DNA from: Sulfurivermis fontis
GTDB taxonomy: Bacteria > Pseudomonadota > Gammaproteobacteria > Thiohalomonadales > Thiohalomonadaceae
NCBI RefSeq assembly: GCF_004001245.1
Contig: NZ_AP018724.1
Location: forward strand, 1,232,501 to 1,296,500
Reading direction: 5' to 3'
Length of the DNA stretch: 64,000 nt
The notes beneath the pieces are model-generated. The model saw nothing but the letters and a program-made list of their open reading frames with translations. It was not told the DNA's origin and did not search any database. Shown here one piece after another: positions 54,061 through 63,953 of the stretch. Numbering within the stretch: position 1 is the first letter of the stretch; every line of letters starts with the position of its first letter. The position numbers and the translations under genes are program-made.

Positions 54061-56625
54061 TCAGTCCTTCGGCTCTTCCTTGTTTTCGGCCGGGAAGAGA
54101 CCCGGCTGCGGGGCCGCTTCAGCCGGGCGTTCCGGCTTGTTGGTTTCCACCTGTACCAAGGCCGGGGCCGGTTGCGCCGGACGTTCCACCGGAGCGGGTG
54201 GTACGACCGGTTCCACGGCGCGGAGCGCCGGCGGCGGCACGGGCTCGCTGGCGGCAGGTGCGGCGGGTTTGGCGGTTTCCACCGGCTGCGGGGCCGGGGT
54301 GGCCGGTACGGGAGGCGGAGCCTCCCGTACGGGTGCAGGGGCGGCGGCCTCTTCCCGGACGGGGGCCGGGGCGGGGGCTGCCGGCCGCTCTTCGCTTGGC
54401 TGCGCGGTTTCCACCGGCTGGGCCGGAGCCGTTTCAGCGTTGGCCGCCGGAGCGGGACGCGGGGCCGGGGCCTCCCGGCGCGGTGTCTGGGATCCACCGC
54501 CCTCATCCTGGGCCGAGTCGGCGTCCTGCTGGTCCTGCAGATTGTCCGCCTCGCCGGCATCACCGCCGGTTTCACCGGAGGAGCGGCGGCGGCGGCGGCC
54601 ACCGCGGCGGCCGCGGCGGGAGCCGCTGCGCTCTTCGCGGGCCGTCTGCTGCTGTTCGCCCTCGGCGGCGGTCTGCTCGCCGGCGACAATCACTTCCTCT
54701 TCTGCCGGAGCGGCCTTGTCCTCTTCCTCGGCGGCGGCCGGAGCCGGACGGGGCTGGCGCGGCGGGCGCGGCTGGGCCTGGCGCTGCTCGCGTTGTTGCG
54801 GTTTCTGGCCACGGCCGCGTTCACCGCGTTCGCCACGGCCTTCACCCTGGCCACGGCGGGAGCCCTGCGGGCTGCCGCGTTCGCGGCGCGAATCGGATTG
54901 GGCCGGGTTAGGTTCCTCGGCGACCTTTTCGGCGGCACCGAACAGGCTGCCGAACAGGCGGCGCAACAGGCCGGGCCGGCTCGGTGCGGTCTCCGCAACC
55001 GTGGCCACCGGGGCCGGGGCGGTGGCGGGGATCACGGCCTTCACCGCCGGTTCCTCCGCACGTAGCTTCGGCATCTCGCCGGTGGCCTCGGCCGTCTCTT
55101 CCGGGCGGACGATCAGCTCGTAACTGGGGCGGGGACGCGGCATCTGTTCGAGGTCATCGGCGCGGATACGTTCCACCTCGTAGGCCGGAGTTTCCAGGTG
55201 CGGGTTGGGCACCAGCACCAGCTGCACGTTCTGGCGTTCCTCGATGGCATTCAGCACATGGCGCTTCTCGTTGAGCAGGAAGCTGGCCACGGCCACCGGC
55301 AACTGGGCCTGCACCTTGCCGGTCTTCTCCTTCATGGCCTCTTCCTCGATGACGCGCAGGATGGAGAGGGCGAGGGATTCGACGCCGCGGATGGTGCCCT
55401 GGCCGCGGCAGCGCGGGCAGATGATCTGGCTGGATTCGCCCAGGGACGGGCGCAGGCGCTGGCGCGACATCTCCAGCAGGCCGAAGCGGGAGATGCGGCC
55501 CACCTGGACGCGGGCGCGATCCTGCTTGAGGGCGTCGCGCAGCCGGTTTTCCACCTCGCGCTGGTTCTTGGCCGGGGACATGTCGATGAAGTCGATGACG
55601 ATCAGGCCGCCCAGGTCGCGCAGGCGCAGCTGGCGGGCAATTTCGTCCGCCGCCTCCAGGTTGGTGTTGAGGGCGGTTTCCTCGATATCGCCGCCCTTGG
55701 TGGCGCGGGCGGAGTTGATGTCGATGGCGATCATTGCCTCGGTGTGGTCGATGACGATGGAGCCGCCGGAGGGGAGCTGCACCTCGCGGGTGAAGGCGGA
55801 CTCGATCTGGCTTTCGATCTGGTAGCGGGTGAACAGGGGCACCTTGTCCTGATACAGCTTGAGCTTGTTCAGGTGCTGCGGCATGACCTGCTTCATGAAC
55901 TCGCGGCCCTGCTCGAACACCCCCGCCTCGTCGACCAGTATCTCGTTGATGTCGTTGCGTAGGTAGTCGCGGATGGCGCGGATGATGACGTTGCTTTCCT
56001 GATAGATCAGGAAGGGGGCGGGGCGCTCCTGGGCGGCGGCCTCGATGGAGCTCCACACTTGCAGTAGGTAGTCCATGTCCCATTGCAGCTCTTCGGCGCT
56101 CTTGCCGACGCCGGCGGTGCGGATGATGAGGCCCATGTCCGCCGGGATGTTGAGCTGCGCCATGATGTCGCGCATCTCGCTGCGATCCTCGCCCTCGATA
56201 CGACGCGATACGCCGCCGGCGCGCGGATTGTTGGGCATCAGTACCAGGTAGCGGCCGGCCAGGCTGATGAAGGTGGTCAGCGCCGCCCCCTTGTTGCCGC
56301 GCTCCTCCTTTTCCACCTGGACGACGACTTCCTGGCCTTCCTTCAGCACATCCTTGATGTTGATGCGGCCGGACAGATCGGCGTCGGGCTTGAAGTAGCT
56401 GCGGGAGATTTCCTTGAGGGGAAGGAAGCCGTGGCGCTGGGCGCCATAGTCGACGAAGGCCGCCTCCAGGCTGGGCTCGACGCGGGTGATGCGGCCTTTG
56501 TAAATGTTTGATTTCTTTTGGGCTCGGGAGGTGCTCTCGATATCCAGGTCGTACAGACGCTGGCCGTCGACCAGCGCCACACGCAACTCTTCGGGCTGAG
56601 TCGCGTTGATCAGCATGCGTTTCAT
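54061..56625 (-). CDS. rne: Ribonuclease E
   Basis: RNase E starts decay and processing of most RNAs and scaffolds the degradosome. The 854-residue protein has an N-terminal S1 domain ([20 protein letters not shown]), the catalytic aspartates in [15 protein letters not shown] and [11 protein letters not shown], and the zinc-link CPRCRGQG near residue 405. The C-terminal third is disordered and rich in Pro, Ala, Arg and Glu, with basic clusters such as [12 protein letters not shown] that fit RNA binding. It is shorter than the 1061-residue Escherichia coli enzyme. Confidence 0.96.
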   Translation of the reverse strand: MKRMLINATQPEELRVALVDGQRLYDLDIESTSRAQKKSNIYKGRITRVEPSLEAAFVDYGAQRHGFLPLKEISRSYFKPDADLSGRINIKDVLKEGQEVVVQVEKEERGNKGAALTTFISLAGRYLVLMPNNPRAGGVSRRIEGEDRSEMRDIMAQLNIPADMGLIIRTAGVGKSAEELQWDMDYLLQVWSSIEAAAQERPAPFLIYQESNVIIRAIRDYLRNDINEILVDEAGVFEQGREFMKQVMPQHLNKLKLYQDKVPLFTRYQIESQIESAFTREVQLPSGGSIVIDHTEAMIAIDINSARATKGGDIEETALNTNLEAADEIARQLRLRDLGGLIVIDFIDMSPAKNQREVENRLRDALKQDRARVQVGRISRFGLLEMSRQRLRPSLGESSQIICPRCRGQGTIRGVESLALSILRVIEEEAMKEKTGKVQAQLPVAVASFLLNEKRHVLNAIEERQNVQLVLVPNPHLETPAYEVERIRADDLEQMPRPRPSYELIVRPEETAEATGEMPKLRAEEPAVKAVIPATAPAPVATVAETAPSRPGLLRRLFGSLFGAAEKVAEEPNPAQSDSRRERGSPQGSRRGQGEGRGERGERGRGQKPQQREQRQAQPRPPRQPRPAPAAAEEEDKAAPAEEEVIVAGEQTAAEGEQQQTAREERSGSRRGRRGGRRRRRSSGETGGDAGEADNLQDQQDADSAQDEGGGSQTPRREAPAPRPAPAANAETAPAQPVETAQPSEERPAAPAPAPVREEAAAPAPVREAPPPVPATPAPQPVETAKPAAPAASEPVPPPALRAVEPVVPPAPVERPAQPAPALVQVETNKPERPAEAAPQPGLFPAENKEEPKD

Positions 56626-56990
56626 GTTGTCGTCTCTCGGGCGCTCGACTGCCGTCCGGACACATCATGGCAGCGGGGCGACGGGGAGCGGCGACGGTAC
56701 GCCTCACGGACGGTACGCGGCCGGCTCAGCCCAGTCGACCGAACCGGTGTCCGGGGGCAGGAGCACTTTGTTGTTTGGGTGACGGCGTCGCCGTCACGGT
56801 ATCTCTTTGTAACCCTTACACCGGCCAGGGCGGGAAAGGGACCGGAATAATCTCTGCGTCCTGGGACGCCGCCATGGGCATGCAGCGCGATCTGGCATAA
56901 ATAACAAGCAGCTACATGATTGGCAGCGTGCAACTATATCAATGATGTAAAGGGGCATCAATCGCCGCCGCGAATTGATATGATTTGCTT
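56626..56990 (-). promoter_or_regulatory. rne leader and rne/rluC divergent region
   Basis: The 365 bases between rne and rluC hold no convincing gene. A hairpin at 56779-56797 (GTGACGGC paired with GCCGTCAC) and a direct repeat CGGTACGC near 56697 and 56714 lie within it. A long structured leader is expected for rne, whose mRNA in Escherichia coli controls its own decay through 5' hairpins. Whether these stems act this way is an inference. The rluC promoter lies at the right end. Confidence 0.45.
56979..56984 (+). promoter_or_regulatory. Putative -10 box for rluC
   Basis: TATGAT sits six bases before the rluC ATG, so transcription would begin at or next to the start codon. Together with the absence of a ribosome-binding site this suggests a leaderless rluC message. 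No good -35 element is visible. Confidence 0.4.
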
Positions 56991-57932
56991 ATGACTCAGC
57001 CCACTGCCCGGATTATCGAGGTTGCCGCCGCCGACGAGGGGCAGCGCATCGACAATTACCTCCTGACCCAGCTCAAGGGCGTGCCCAAAAGCCGCATCTA
57101 CCGTATTTTGCGGACCGGCGAAGTTCGCGTAAATAGCGGCAGAATCAAACCGACTTACCGTATTAAGGCCGGAGATGCCATCCGTATCCCGCCCATTCGC
57201 GTCAGCGAGGAGGAGGCGCCGGCCCGCCCCGGTGATTGGGTGCTGGAGCGGGTCAACGCCAGCATCCTCTATGAGGACAAGGGCTTGCTGGTGGTGAACA
57301 AGCCCGCCGGTCTGGCGGTCCATGGCGGCAGCGGCCTCAGTTACGGCCTCATCGAGGCCCTGCGGGCCTTGCGGCCAGAGGCGCCGTTTCTGGAGCTGGG
57401 CCACCGCCTGGACCGGGACACCTCGGGCTGCATCGTCATCGCCAAGAAACGCAGCGTGCTGCGCGCCTTCCATGAACTGCTGCGCGAGGGCGGCAGTGAC
57501 AAGCGCTATCTGGCCTTGCTCAAGGGGCGCTGGCGCGGCGGCGAACGCCGGGTGGAGGCTCCCTTGCTGAAGAACGTGACCCAGTCCGGCGAGCGCATGG
57601 TCAAGGTGGCGCCGGAGGGCAAGCCGGCCCTGACCATCTTCCGGCCCCTGACCGTGTTCAAGGATGCCACCCTGGTAGAGGCGGAACTTATCACCGGCCG
57701 GACCCACCAAGTTCGCGTACATGCCGCCCATATCGGCCACCCCATCGCCGGGGACGACAAGTACGGCGACGAAGCCTTCAACAAGCGCATGGCCGAGGTG
57801 GGGCTGAAACGCTTGTTTCTCCACGCCAGCGCCCTCAGCTTCACCCTGCCGGAGAGCGGGCAGGTGGTGAGCGTGAGCGCCCCGTTGGGTGACGAGCTGC
57901 GCGGCGTGCTGGACAGACTGGAAGCGGAGTGA
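56991..57932 (+). CDS. rluC: 23S rRNA pseudouridine synthase RluC
   Basis: RluC makes pseudouridines 955, 2504 and 2580 of 23S rRNA in Escherichia coli. The 313-residue protein has an S4-like N-terminal domain ([20 protein letters not shown]), the catalytic motif [16 protein letters not shown] with the aspartate nucleophile near residue 140, and [20 protein letters not shown]. The position divergent from rne is the usual one. The start at ATG 56991 is preferred to the TTG six bases upstream. Confidence 0.95.
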   Translation: MTQPTARIIEVAAADEGQRIDNYLLTQLKGVPKSRIYRILRTGEVRVNSGRIKPTYRIKAGDAIRIPPIRVSEEEAPARPGDWVLERVNASILYEDKGLLVVNKPAGLAVHGGSGLSYGLIEALRALRPEAPFLELGHRLDRDTSGCIVIAKKRSVLRAFHELLREGGSDKRYLALLKGRWRGGERRVEAPLLKNVTQSGERMVKVAPEGKPALTIFRPLTVFKDATLVEAELITGRTHQVRVHAAHIGHPIAGDDKYGDEAFNKRMAEVGLKRLFLHASALSFTLPESGQVVSVSAPLGDELRGVLDRLEAE

Positions 57933-58624
57933 TGCAGAGATTCGAATTGCTGGTGTTTGACTGGGACGGGACCCTGATGGATTCCGAGGCCCGCATCGTG
58001 GCCTGCCTGCAGGGGGCCATCGCCGACATCGGGCTGCCGCGGAAAGAAGTGGCGGACCTGCGCAACATCATCGGCCTCGGCCTGGCCGAGGCCATCGAGA
58101 GGCTGTTTCCCGGCAGCGATGCCGCCACCCGGCAGGCACTGGTGGAGCGCTACCGCCACCACTTCCTGGTGGCGGACCCGACGCCGTCGGCCCTGTTCGA
58201 GGGGGCGGCGGAGGTGCTGCACGAGCTGGCGGCGCAGGGCTATCTTCTGGCCGTTGCCACCGGCAAGGGGCGGCGCGGGCTGGACAAGGTGCTGGCGGAG
58301 ACCGGCCTGGGGCCACTGTTCCATGCCACCCGCTGCGCCGATGAGACCTTCTCCAAACCACACCCGCAGATGCTGCTGGAGCTGATGGAGCACCTCGGCG
58401 CCGCGCCGCAGGCCACCCTGATGATCGGTGACACCGAGTATGACATGGAGATGGCGCGCAACGCCCGCACCCATGCCTTGGCGGTAAGCTACGGCGTGCA
58501 CCACCCGGAACGGCTGCTCAGGCACGGCCCGCTGGGCTGTCTGCAGCGCATCGGCGACCTGCCGGCATGGCTGCGTGACAACGCAGCATCGGGCCTGCAC
58601 GCGCCTGCAGCCCAGTCCTGCTGA
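57932..58624 (+). CDS. HAD-superfamily hydrolase (phosphoglycolate phosphatase-like)
   Basis: The 230-residue protein shows the HAD motifs FDWDGTLMDSEARI (nucleophile near residue 12), AVATGKGRRGL (motif II) and MIGDTEYDMEMARNA (motif IV), with the lysine in ADETFSKPHPQ. The cap region fits subclass IA enzymes of the Gph type. The substrate cannot be fixed from sequence. The ATG overlaps the rluC stop (TGATG), and sppA follows. Confidence 0.9.
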   Translation: MQRFELLVFDWDGTLMDSEARIVACLQGAIADIGLPRKEVADLRNIIGLGLAEAIERLFPGSDAATRQALVERYRHHFLVADPTPSALFEGAAEVLHELAAQGYLLAVATGKGRRGLDKVLAETGLGPLFHATRCADETFSKPHPQMLLELMEHLGAAPQATLMIGDTEYDMEMARNARTHALAVSYGVHHPERLLRHGPLGCLQRIGDLPAWLRDNAASGLHAPAAQSC

Positions 58625-58652
58625 ATTCCGAAACCCCGACAAGGAACGCCCG

Positions 58653-59612
58653 ATGATGGAACCGAACGAACCGAACAAGCCTGCCGATACCGGCTGGGAG
58701 CGTGATGTCCTCAACCGTCTGGCCTTCGCCTCGCTCAACGAGCAGCGCCGTGCCCGCCGCTGGAGCATCTTCTTCAAGGGGCTGATGTTTCTCTACCTGT
58801 TCGCCCTGCTGGCACTGATGCTGCCGGGCCAGCAGGGCGGCAGCGTCAAGCTGGGACGGCATACCGCCCTGGTGGAGGTGAAGGGCATCATCGCCGATGG
58901 CACCGAGGCCAGCGCCGACAATATCGTCACCGGCCTGCGCAAGGCCTTCGAGGACAAGAATACGGCCGGCGTGATCCTGCGCATCAACAGCCCCGGCGGC
59001 AGCCCGGTGCAGTCGGGCTATGTGTATGACGAGATCAAGCGGTTGCGTGCAAAGTATCCCGCGATCCCGTTGTATGCGGTGGTGAGCGACATGTGCGCCT
59101 CCGGCGGCTACTACATCGCTGCCGCGGCAGACTCCATCTATGCCAACAAGGCCAGCGTGGTCGGCTCCATCGGCGTGCTGATGAACGGTTTCGGTTTTGT
59201 CGACGCCATGGACAAGCTGGGGGTGGAACGCCGCCTGCTCACCGCCGGCGAGCACAAGGGCTTCCTCGATCCGTTCTCGCCGTCGCGCCCGGAGGACGTG
59301 GCCCACATCAAGACTATCCTGGGCGACATCCATACCCAGTTCATCACGGCGGTGAAGGAGGGGCGCGGTGCGCGACTGAAGGACGATCCGATCCTGTTCA
59401 GCGGCCTGGTGTGGACCGGCGAGCAGGGGATGGAACTGGGGCTGGTGGACGGCTTGGCCAGTGCCAGTGAGGTGGCGCGCGATGTGATCGGTGCAGAGAA
59501 CATCGTCGACTTTACGCCGCGTCCGCACTATTTCGAGAAGCTGGCCGCCAGCCTGGGAACGGCGATGGCCAACGGGATGGGGACCGTGTTGGGGATGGGA
59601 CAAATTAGATAA
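58653..59612 (+). CDS. sppA: Signal peptide peptidase SppA (36 kDa type)
   Basis: SppA clears cleaved signal peptides in the inner membrane. The 319-residue S49 peptidase has one membrane helix (IFFKGLMFLYLFALLALMLP), GVILRINSPGGSPVQSG, the nucleophilic serine in VVSDMCASGGYYIAAAAD near residues 148-164, and VGSIGVLMNGFGFVDAMDKL with the later catalytic lysine region. AAGGAAC precedes the ATG. Its TAA stop (59610-59612) is part of the ATAA target duplication of MITE copy C, which begins at the next base. Confidence 0.94.
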   Translation: MMEPNEPNKPADTGWERDVLNRLAFASLNEQRRARRWSIFFKGLMFLYLFALLALMLPGQQGGSVKLGRHTALVEVKGIIADGTEASADNIVTGLRKAFEDKNTAGVILRINSPGGSPVQSGYVYDEIKRLRAKYPAIPLYAVVSDMCASGGYYIAAAADSIYANKASVVGSIGVLMNGFGFVDAMDKLGVERRLLTAGEHKGFLDPFSPSRPEDVAHIKTILGDIHTQFITAVKEGRGARLKDDPILFSGLVWTGEQGMELGLVDGLASASEVARDVIGAENIVDFTPRPHYFEKLAASLGTAMANGMGTVLGMGQIR

Positions 59613-59817
59613 GGAAGCTCTGAATAAGTTCAGAGCTTCCGCGGCACAGGGATGTGCCGCCATTTTCCAACGACGATAAGTCGTTGGAAAATGAAGTCAA
59701 TCGAAAATCACACTTCTCGATTGGCGTGGTTTTGTCCACGGATGGACTTATGTCGCGGAGCCCAGGGACGGGCGGGAGCGACCTGAGAAGTCCAGGATGG
59801 ACTTATTCAGACCTTCC
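59613..59817 (+). mobile_element. IS5-like MITE, copy C (205 bp, perfect target duplication)
   Basis: This copy begins GGAAGCTCTGAATAAGTTC and ends with the complement of GGAAGGTCTGAATAAGTCC. It is flanked by ATAA at 59609-59612 and ATAA at 59818-59821, an exact four-base duplication fitting the IS5 target. It carries the internal module GTCCACGGATGGACTTATG that copy A lacks. No transposase is encoded. It is the best preserved of the three copies. Confidence 0.82.
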
Positions 59818-59890
59818 ATAAATCAATTACGAGTTCAGGGCTTGGCGTTGCGCAAAATCACGACACACTCTGGGCGGAACTGAAACTGTC

Positions 59891-60631
59891 CTACTGCGCG
59901 TTGGTGCGCTGACCGGTGGTGCCGCGGCTGTCCGGTCCCATCAGGTAGAGATAGACGGTCATGATTTCCTCCGGGCGCGGCAGGTTGTTGGGGTCTTCGC
60001 CGGGATAGGCCTTGGCGCGCATGGAAGTACGCACGGCCCCCGGGTCGATGCTGTTGACGCGGATGCGGGTGTTGGTCTCCAGTTCGTCGGCCCAGATTTC
60101 CATCATGTTTTCGTTGGCGGCCTTGGTGATGGCGTAGGCACCCCAGTAGGCGCGCCCCTTGCGGCCGACACCGCTGCTGGTGAACAGCACCGAGGCATCT
60201 TCAGAGTTTTTCAACAGCGGCAGCAGGGCGCGGGTGAGCAGGTAAGGCGCGTGCAGGTTGACCTGCATCAGCTGTGCCCATTGCTTGAGGTCGTACTGTT
60301 CCAGCGGTGTCAGCGTACCGAGCAGGGCGGCGTTGTGCAGCAGGCCGTCGAGGCGGCCGAACTCTTTTTCCACCATCGTGGCGAGCTCCAGATATTGCTC
60401 CGGCACCGCCTTCTCCAGGTTGAGCGGAACGAGGGCCGGCTGCGGGCCGCCGTTCTGTTCGATGTCGTCGTACACCTTTTCCAGCTTGCGCGCGCTGCGG
60501 CCGAGCAGGATCACGGTCGCGCCGTGGGCGGCGAAGGCCTTGGCGGCAGCGGCACCGATGCCGTCTCCGGCGCCGGTCACCAGAATGACGCGATCCTTGA
60601 GCAGATCGGGGGCAGGTTTGTAGTTGTGCAT
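59891..60631 (-). CDS. yciK: YciK-like short-chain dehydrogenase/reductase
   Basis: The 246-residue SDR has the cofactor motif VTGAGDGIGAAAAKAF near residues 19-34, NAALLGTLTPLEQY (the NAG-like region), the catalytic serine in LFTSSGVGRKG, and YxxxK in YAITKAANENMM. The end DPGAVRTSMRAKAYPGEDP matches YciK, whose substrate is not established. It is read with the hpn genes on the same strand, about 34 bases after hpnE. Confidence 0.9.
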   Translation of the reverse strand: MHNYKPAPDLLKDRVILVTGAGDGIGAAAAKAFAAHGATVILLGRSARKLEKVYDDIEQNGGPQPALVPLNLEKAVPEQYLELATMVEKEFGRLDGLLHNAALLGTLTPLEQYDLKQWAQLMQVNLHAPYLLTRALLPLLKNSEDASVLFTSSGVGRKGRAYWGAYAITKAANENMMEIWADELETNTRIRVNSIDPGAVRTSMRAKAYPGEDPNNLPRPEEIMTVYLYLMGPDSRGTTGQRTNAQ

Positions 60632-60665
60632 GGCGTGTCCTCTCGGCGCCGGTCAGCGGCACTGT

Positions 60666-61961
60666 TCAGCGTAGCAGGTCGATGATTTGCTGCGCGCATT
60701 GTACTCCACTGCGCACGGCGCCTTCGAGGGTGGCGGGGTAGCCGCTGGCGGTATAGTCGCCGGCCAGCCAGAGGCCCGGCACAGGCGTGGCATTTGGCGG
60801 GCGGCGCGCATTGCTGCCGACGTCGCACAGGAAGGTGGCACGCCGCTCCCGCACCACCCGTATCCGCTGCGGTGCGGGCCATTGAGGGAAACGCTGTGCG
60901 ATTTCCGCCGCCACCTGCGCTCCCTGTGTCGTCGAGTCCATGACCGCATGTTCGCCAGGGCCGCTGATCACCGCGGCCAGCAGGCCGGGTTGGCCGCAGA
61001 CGATACCGCGATCGATCAGCCACTGCACCGTGCCGCCTGCGAAGCCGAGCATGCTGCGGCCCAGGGTGATACCGGCGGGATAGGACAGATACACGGTGGT
61101 GATAGGGGCATCGCCCAGGCTGCGCAGTTGTTGTGCCAGGGGCTGCAGGACAGAGTGCGTTGCCAGCAGCGGTGCGGCGTGCCAGGGCGCGGTGGCGACG
61201 ATCACATGACTGGCCGCCTGCATCCCTGCCGCAGTGACCACCGTGGGGCCATCGGTGGCGAGGTGGAGTGCTTGAGCACGGCGGCGCGTGTCGACACGGC
61301 CGCCGTGCCGTTCGATGTAACGCTGCGCCGGCTGCGGCAGCACTTGGCCCAGGTCGGTACGTGGATGCAACAGATCGGCGTCGTGGCGGCGCCGGGTGAA
61401 GGCATCGTGCAATACGTGCAGAAATACCTGTGCCGAAGCCTGGGCCAGGGGGGTATTGAGCGTTGCCAGGCACAACGGTTCCCACAGCGCCCGTACCAGT
61501 CCTTCCGGTTGTCCGCCGAGCAGCTCGGCGACGCTGATATCCTGGGCGATGCGAAAACGCCGGCGCCAGGCCGTCAGGCAGAAGGCGAGGGCGGCGCGGC
61601 GTTCCGGACCGCGCAGTCCTTGCCACAGGGCCCAGGCCAGGTGCAGCGGCGCCGGCAGTGGCGGTGCCGTCAGCTGCAACAGGGCGTGGTCACGTTGCAC
61701 GTTCAGGCTCAGGGGCTCGCGCCGCAGGACCGTTGCGGCATCGACACCGATACGGTGCAGCAGGCGCAGTGTTTCGCGGTAGGCGCCGATGAGGAGATGC
61801 TGGCCGTTGTCGATGTTGATGCCGTCCAGTTGTACCGTGCGGGCACGGCCGCCCAGCTGCGGGGATGATTCCAGCAGGTGTACCGGCACGCCGGCACCGG
61901 CCAGTTCGCAGGCGGCGGCGAGTCCGGCCCAGCCGCCGCCGACGATGATGACCGGCTTCAT
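60666..61961 (-). CDS. hpnE: Hydroxysqualene dehydroxylase HpnE
   Basis: HpnE reduces hydroxysqualene to squalene, the last step of the HpnCDE route. The 431-residue flavoprotein has the FAD-binding start VIIVGGGWAGLAAACELAGA, the GGRART segment, and the C-terminal FAD region GLWLAGDYTASGYPATLEGA. The start at 61961 overlaps the hpnD stop by four bases. The order hpnC-hpnD-hpnE on one strand is the standard arrangement. Confidence 0.93.
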   Translation of the reverse strand: MKPVIIVGGGWAGLAAACELAGAGVPVHLLESSPQLGGRARTVQLDGINIDNGQHLLIGAYRETLRLLHRIGVDAATVLRREPLSLNVQRDHALLQLTAPPLPAPLHLAWALWQGLRGPERRAALAFCLTAWRRRFRIAQDISVAELLGGQPEGLVRALWEPLCLATLNTPLAQASAQVFLHVLHDAFTRRRHDADLLHPRTDLGQVLPQPAQRYIERHGGRVDTRRRAQALHLATDGPTVVTAAGMQAASHVIVATAPWHAAPLLATHSVLQPLAQQLRSLGDAPITTVYLSYPAGITLGRSMLGFAGGTVQWLIDRGIVCGQPGLLAAVISGPGEHAVMDSTTQGAQVAAEIAQRFPQWPAPQRIRVVRERRATFLCDVGSNARRPPNATPVPGLWLAGDYTASGYPATLEGAVRSGVQCAQQIIDLLR

Positions 61962-62815
61962 CGCCGCCGGCGCTCGCGGCGCGCCTCGCCGCGCGCGGTG
62001 CGCCAGGCAATCCACAGCTTGCGCCAGGGCGACAGACGGACGCGCCGCTGCAGTACCGGATAGTCCTGCCGTTCAATGGCATCCAGCGTGGAGAGATAGA
62101 TGGCCGCCATGATCAGGCCGCTGCGCTGACGGTAACGATCGACCGGCGGCAGTTGCGCCAGGGCCTTGTCGTAATAGCCGCGGGCCCGCGTTGCCTGGAA
62201 GTGCAGGAGGGCGCGCATGCCAGCGGACGGGCGTCGTGCCAGGATGTCGTCTTCGCTGACACCGAATCGCTCCAGCTCATCCTGCGGGAGGTAGATGCGG
62301 CCACGCGCGGCGTCCTCGCCCACATCGCGCAGGATGTTGGTGAGCTGGAAGGCCATGCCGAGATCGTGGGCATATTTCTGGGTATGGCGGTCCTCGTAGC
62401 CGAAGATGGCGGCGGCCATCAGGCCGACCACGCTGGCGACGCGGTAGCAGTACAGCGACAGCGCCTTGAAGTCCGCATAGCGCGTCTGCATCAGGTCCAT
62501 CGCCATGCCGTCGATGATCTCCTGGAAGTGTTCCTCGGCCAGTGTGTAGCGTGCGACGGCCGGCTGCAGTGCGCGGCTAACCGGATGTTGCGGATTGCCC
62601 GCGTAGAGGCGGGCAACCTCCTCGCGCCACCAGTTGAGGGTGGTCTGCGCCAGGGCGGCATCGCCGCACTCATCCACCACATCATCCACCTCACGGCAAA
62701 AGGCGTACAGCGCCATGATGGCGCGACGCTGTTCCGGCGGCAGGAACAGAAAGCTGTAATAGAAACTGGAGCCGCTGCGGGCCGCCTTCTGTTCACAGTA
62801 CTGATCGGGTGTCAT
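61958..62815 (-). CDS. hpnD: Presqualene diphosphate synthase HpnD
   Basis: HpnD condenses two farnesyl diphosphates to presqualene diphosphate. The 285-residue protein has the squalene/phytoene synthase motifs: SSFYYSFLFLPPEQRRAIMA, the first aspartate motif REVDDVVDEC, and the second QLTNILRDVGEDAARGRIYL. The start MTPDQYCEQKAA at 62815 matches the family; an upstream ATG at 62848 overlaps the hpnC stop and would add 11 residues. Confidence 0.94.
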   Translation of the reverse strand: MTPDQYCEQKAARSGSSFYYSFLFLPPEQRRAIMALYAFCREVDDVVDECGDAALAQTTLNWWREEVARLYAGNPQHPVSRALQPAVARYTLAEEHFQEIIDGMAMDLMQTRYADFKALSLYCYRVASVVGLMAAAIFGYEDRHTQKYAHDLGMAFQLTNILRDVGEDAARGRIYLPQDELERFGVSEDDILARRPSAGMRALLHFQATRARGYYDKALAQLPPVDRYRQRSGLIMAAIYLSTLDAIERQDYPVLQRRVRLSPWRKLWIAWRTARGEARRERRRR

Positions 62816-62847
62816 GGGGTCGCTTCGCTTGCGGAATTGTTGCCACA

Positions 62848-63741
62848 TCACGACAGCCGGGCAAACAGGCTGCGCCAGAGTATCCCGGGCCAGTCACGGC
62901 GGCGCAGGCGTGGCCGGTCGAAGGGGGCGGTCGCCACCTGTTGTTCCAGTCGTTCCAGGACGCGCAGACCGCCGGCAATGATGAGACGAATCTCCCAGCC
63001 GAAACGGCCGCGCAGGCGCCGGCCGAGGGGAGCGCCGGCCAGCATCAGGGTACGGGCGCGGCGGTATTGCAGGCGCAGCAGTTCCTGCAGTGCCGGGTCG
63101 TTACGCCGGTCACGGAAATGCTCCGGGCCGACGCCATAGTGTTGCATCTCGTCGCGCGGGATGTAGATGCGGCCGTTTTCATCATAATCCTGGGCCAGAT
63201 CCTGATAAAAATTGATCAGTTGCAGGGCGGTGCAGATACGGTCGGAAAGTGCCAGGTTCTCCGGGCTGGCCGCATCGTTCAGGTGCAGCAGCAGGCGGCC
63301 CACCGGATTGGCGGAGCGGCGGCAATAGTCGAGCAGGGCGGCAAAGTCATCGTACTGCCGTTGCGTGACGTCCTGGCGGAAGGCATCCACCAGATCGTGG
63401 AACAGCGGATGCGGCAGACCATGCCGTGCCATGACGTCGGCGAGGGCAATGAAAACGGGGTTGCGGCTGGCCTCGCCCCGCGCAATGGCGTCCAGTTCGT
63501 GATCGTAGCCGGCCAGCAGGGCCAGACGCATTTCCTGTGGCCGATCGCCCTCGTCGGCGCAGTCGTCGGCGCTGCGGGCGAAGGCATAGATTACAGCGGT
63601 GGGCCGGCGCAGACGGGCCGGCAACAGGCGGGAGGCGACGGGAAAGTTTTCGTAATGGCTGCGCGCCATCTGCTCGCAGAAGGCATAGGCCTCGGCCAGG
63701 GTGTACGACGCGGGCGCCGTTGTGCTAGCGTCAGCGGACAT
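62848..63741 (-). CDS. hpnC: Hydroxysqualene synthase HpnC
   Basis: HpnC converts presqualene diphosphate to hydroxysqualene. The 297-residue protein is a squalene-synthase-fold enzyme with SHYENFPVASRLLPARLR, the first motif FARSADDCADE and the second LINFYQDLAQDYDENGRIYI. It is the first gene of the hpnCDE set on this strand. A hopene cyclase gene is not in the window, so hopanoid formation is inferred. Confidence 0.94.
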   Translation of the reverse strand: MSADASTTAPASYTLAEAYAFCEQMARSHYENFPVASRLLPARLRRPTAVIYAFARSADDCADEGDRPQEMRLALLAGYDHELDAIARGEASRNPVFIALADVMARHGLPHPLFHDLVDAFRQDVTQRQYDDFAALLDYCRRSANPVGRLLLHLNDAASPENLALSDRICTALQLINFYQDLAQDYDENGRIYIPRDEMQHYGVGPEHFRDRRNDPALQELLRLQYRRARTLMLAGAPLGRRLRGRFGWEIRLIIAGGLRVLERLEQQVATAPFDRPRLRRRDWPGILWRSLFARLS

Positions 63742-63764
63742 AACTACGGGAGAGTGTTGGCATC

Positions 63765-63953
63765 ATGAAGAAGCTGTTGTTTCTGATCATTATCGTGCTG
63801 CTGGTCGGCGTGTGGTTCGGCATCAACATCGCGCGCGACAAACCCCTGTTGAGCAATCCGTTCGAGGAAAAGAGCCTGCGCGAGAAGGCTGCCGATACGG
63901 CCAAGGATTTGTACCGCGAATCCAAGGAGGCGTTGAAGAAGCAGCTCGACTAG
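63765..63953 (+). CDS. Small single-helix membrane protein
   Basis: The 62-residue protein starts MKKLLFLIIIVLLVGVWFGI, an N-terminal membrane anchor, and ends in a charged amphipathic helix (EKAADTAKDLYRESKEALKK). It is divergent from hpnC. The transcribed start lies about 24 bases after the hpnC start codon. No family is recognised. The TAG stop overlaps a minus-strand stop codon. Confidence 0.6.
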   Translation: MKKLLFLIIIVLLVGVWFGINIARDKPLLSNPFEEKSLREKAADTAKDLYRESKEALKKQLD

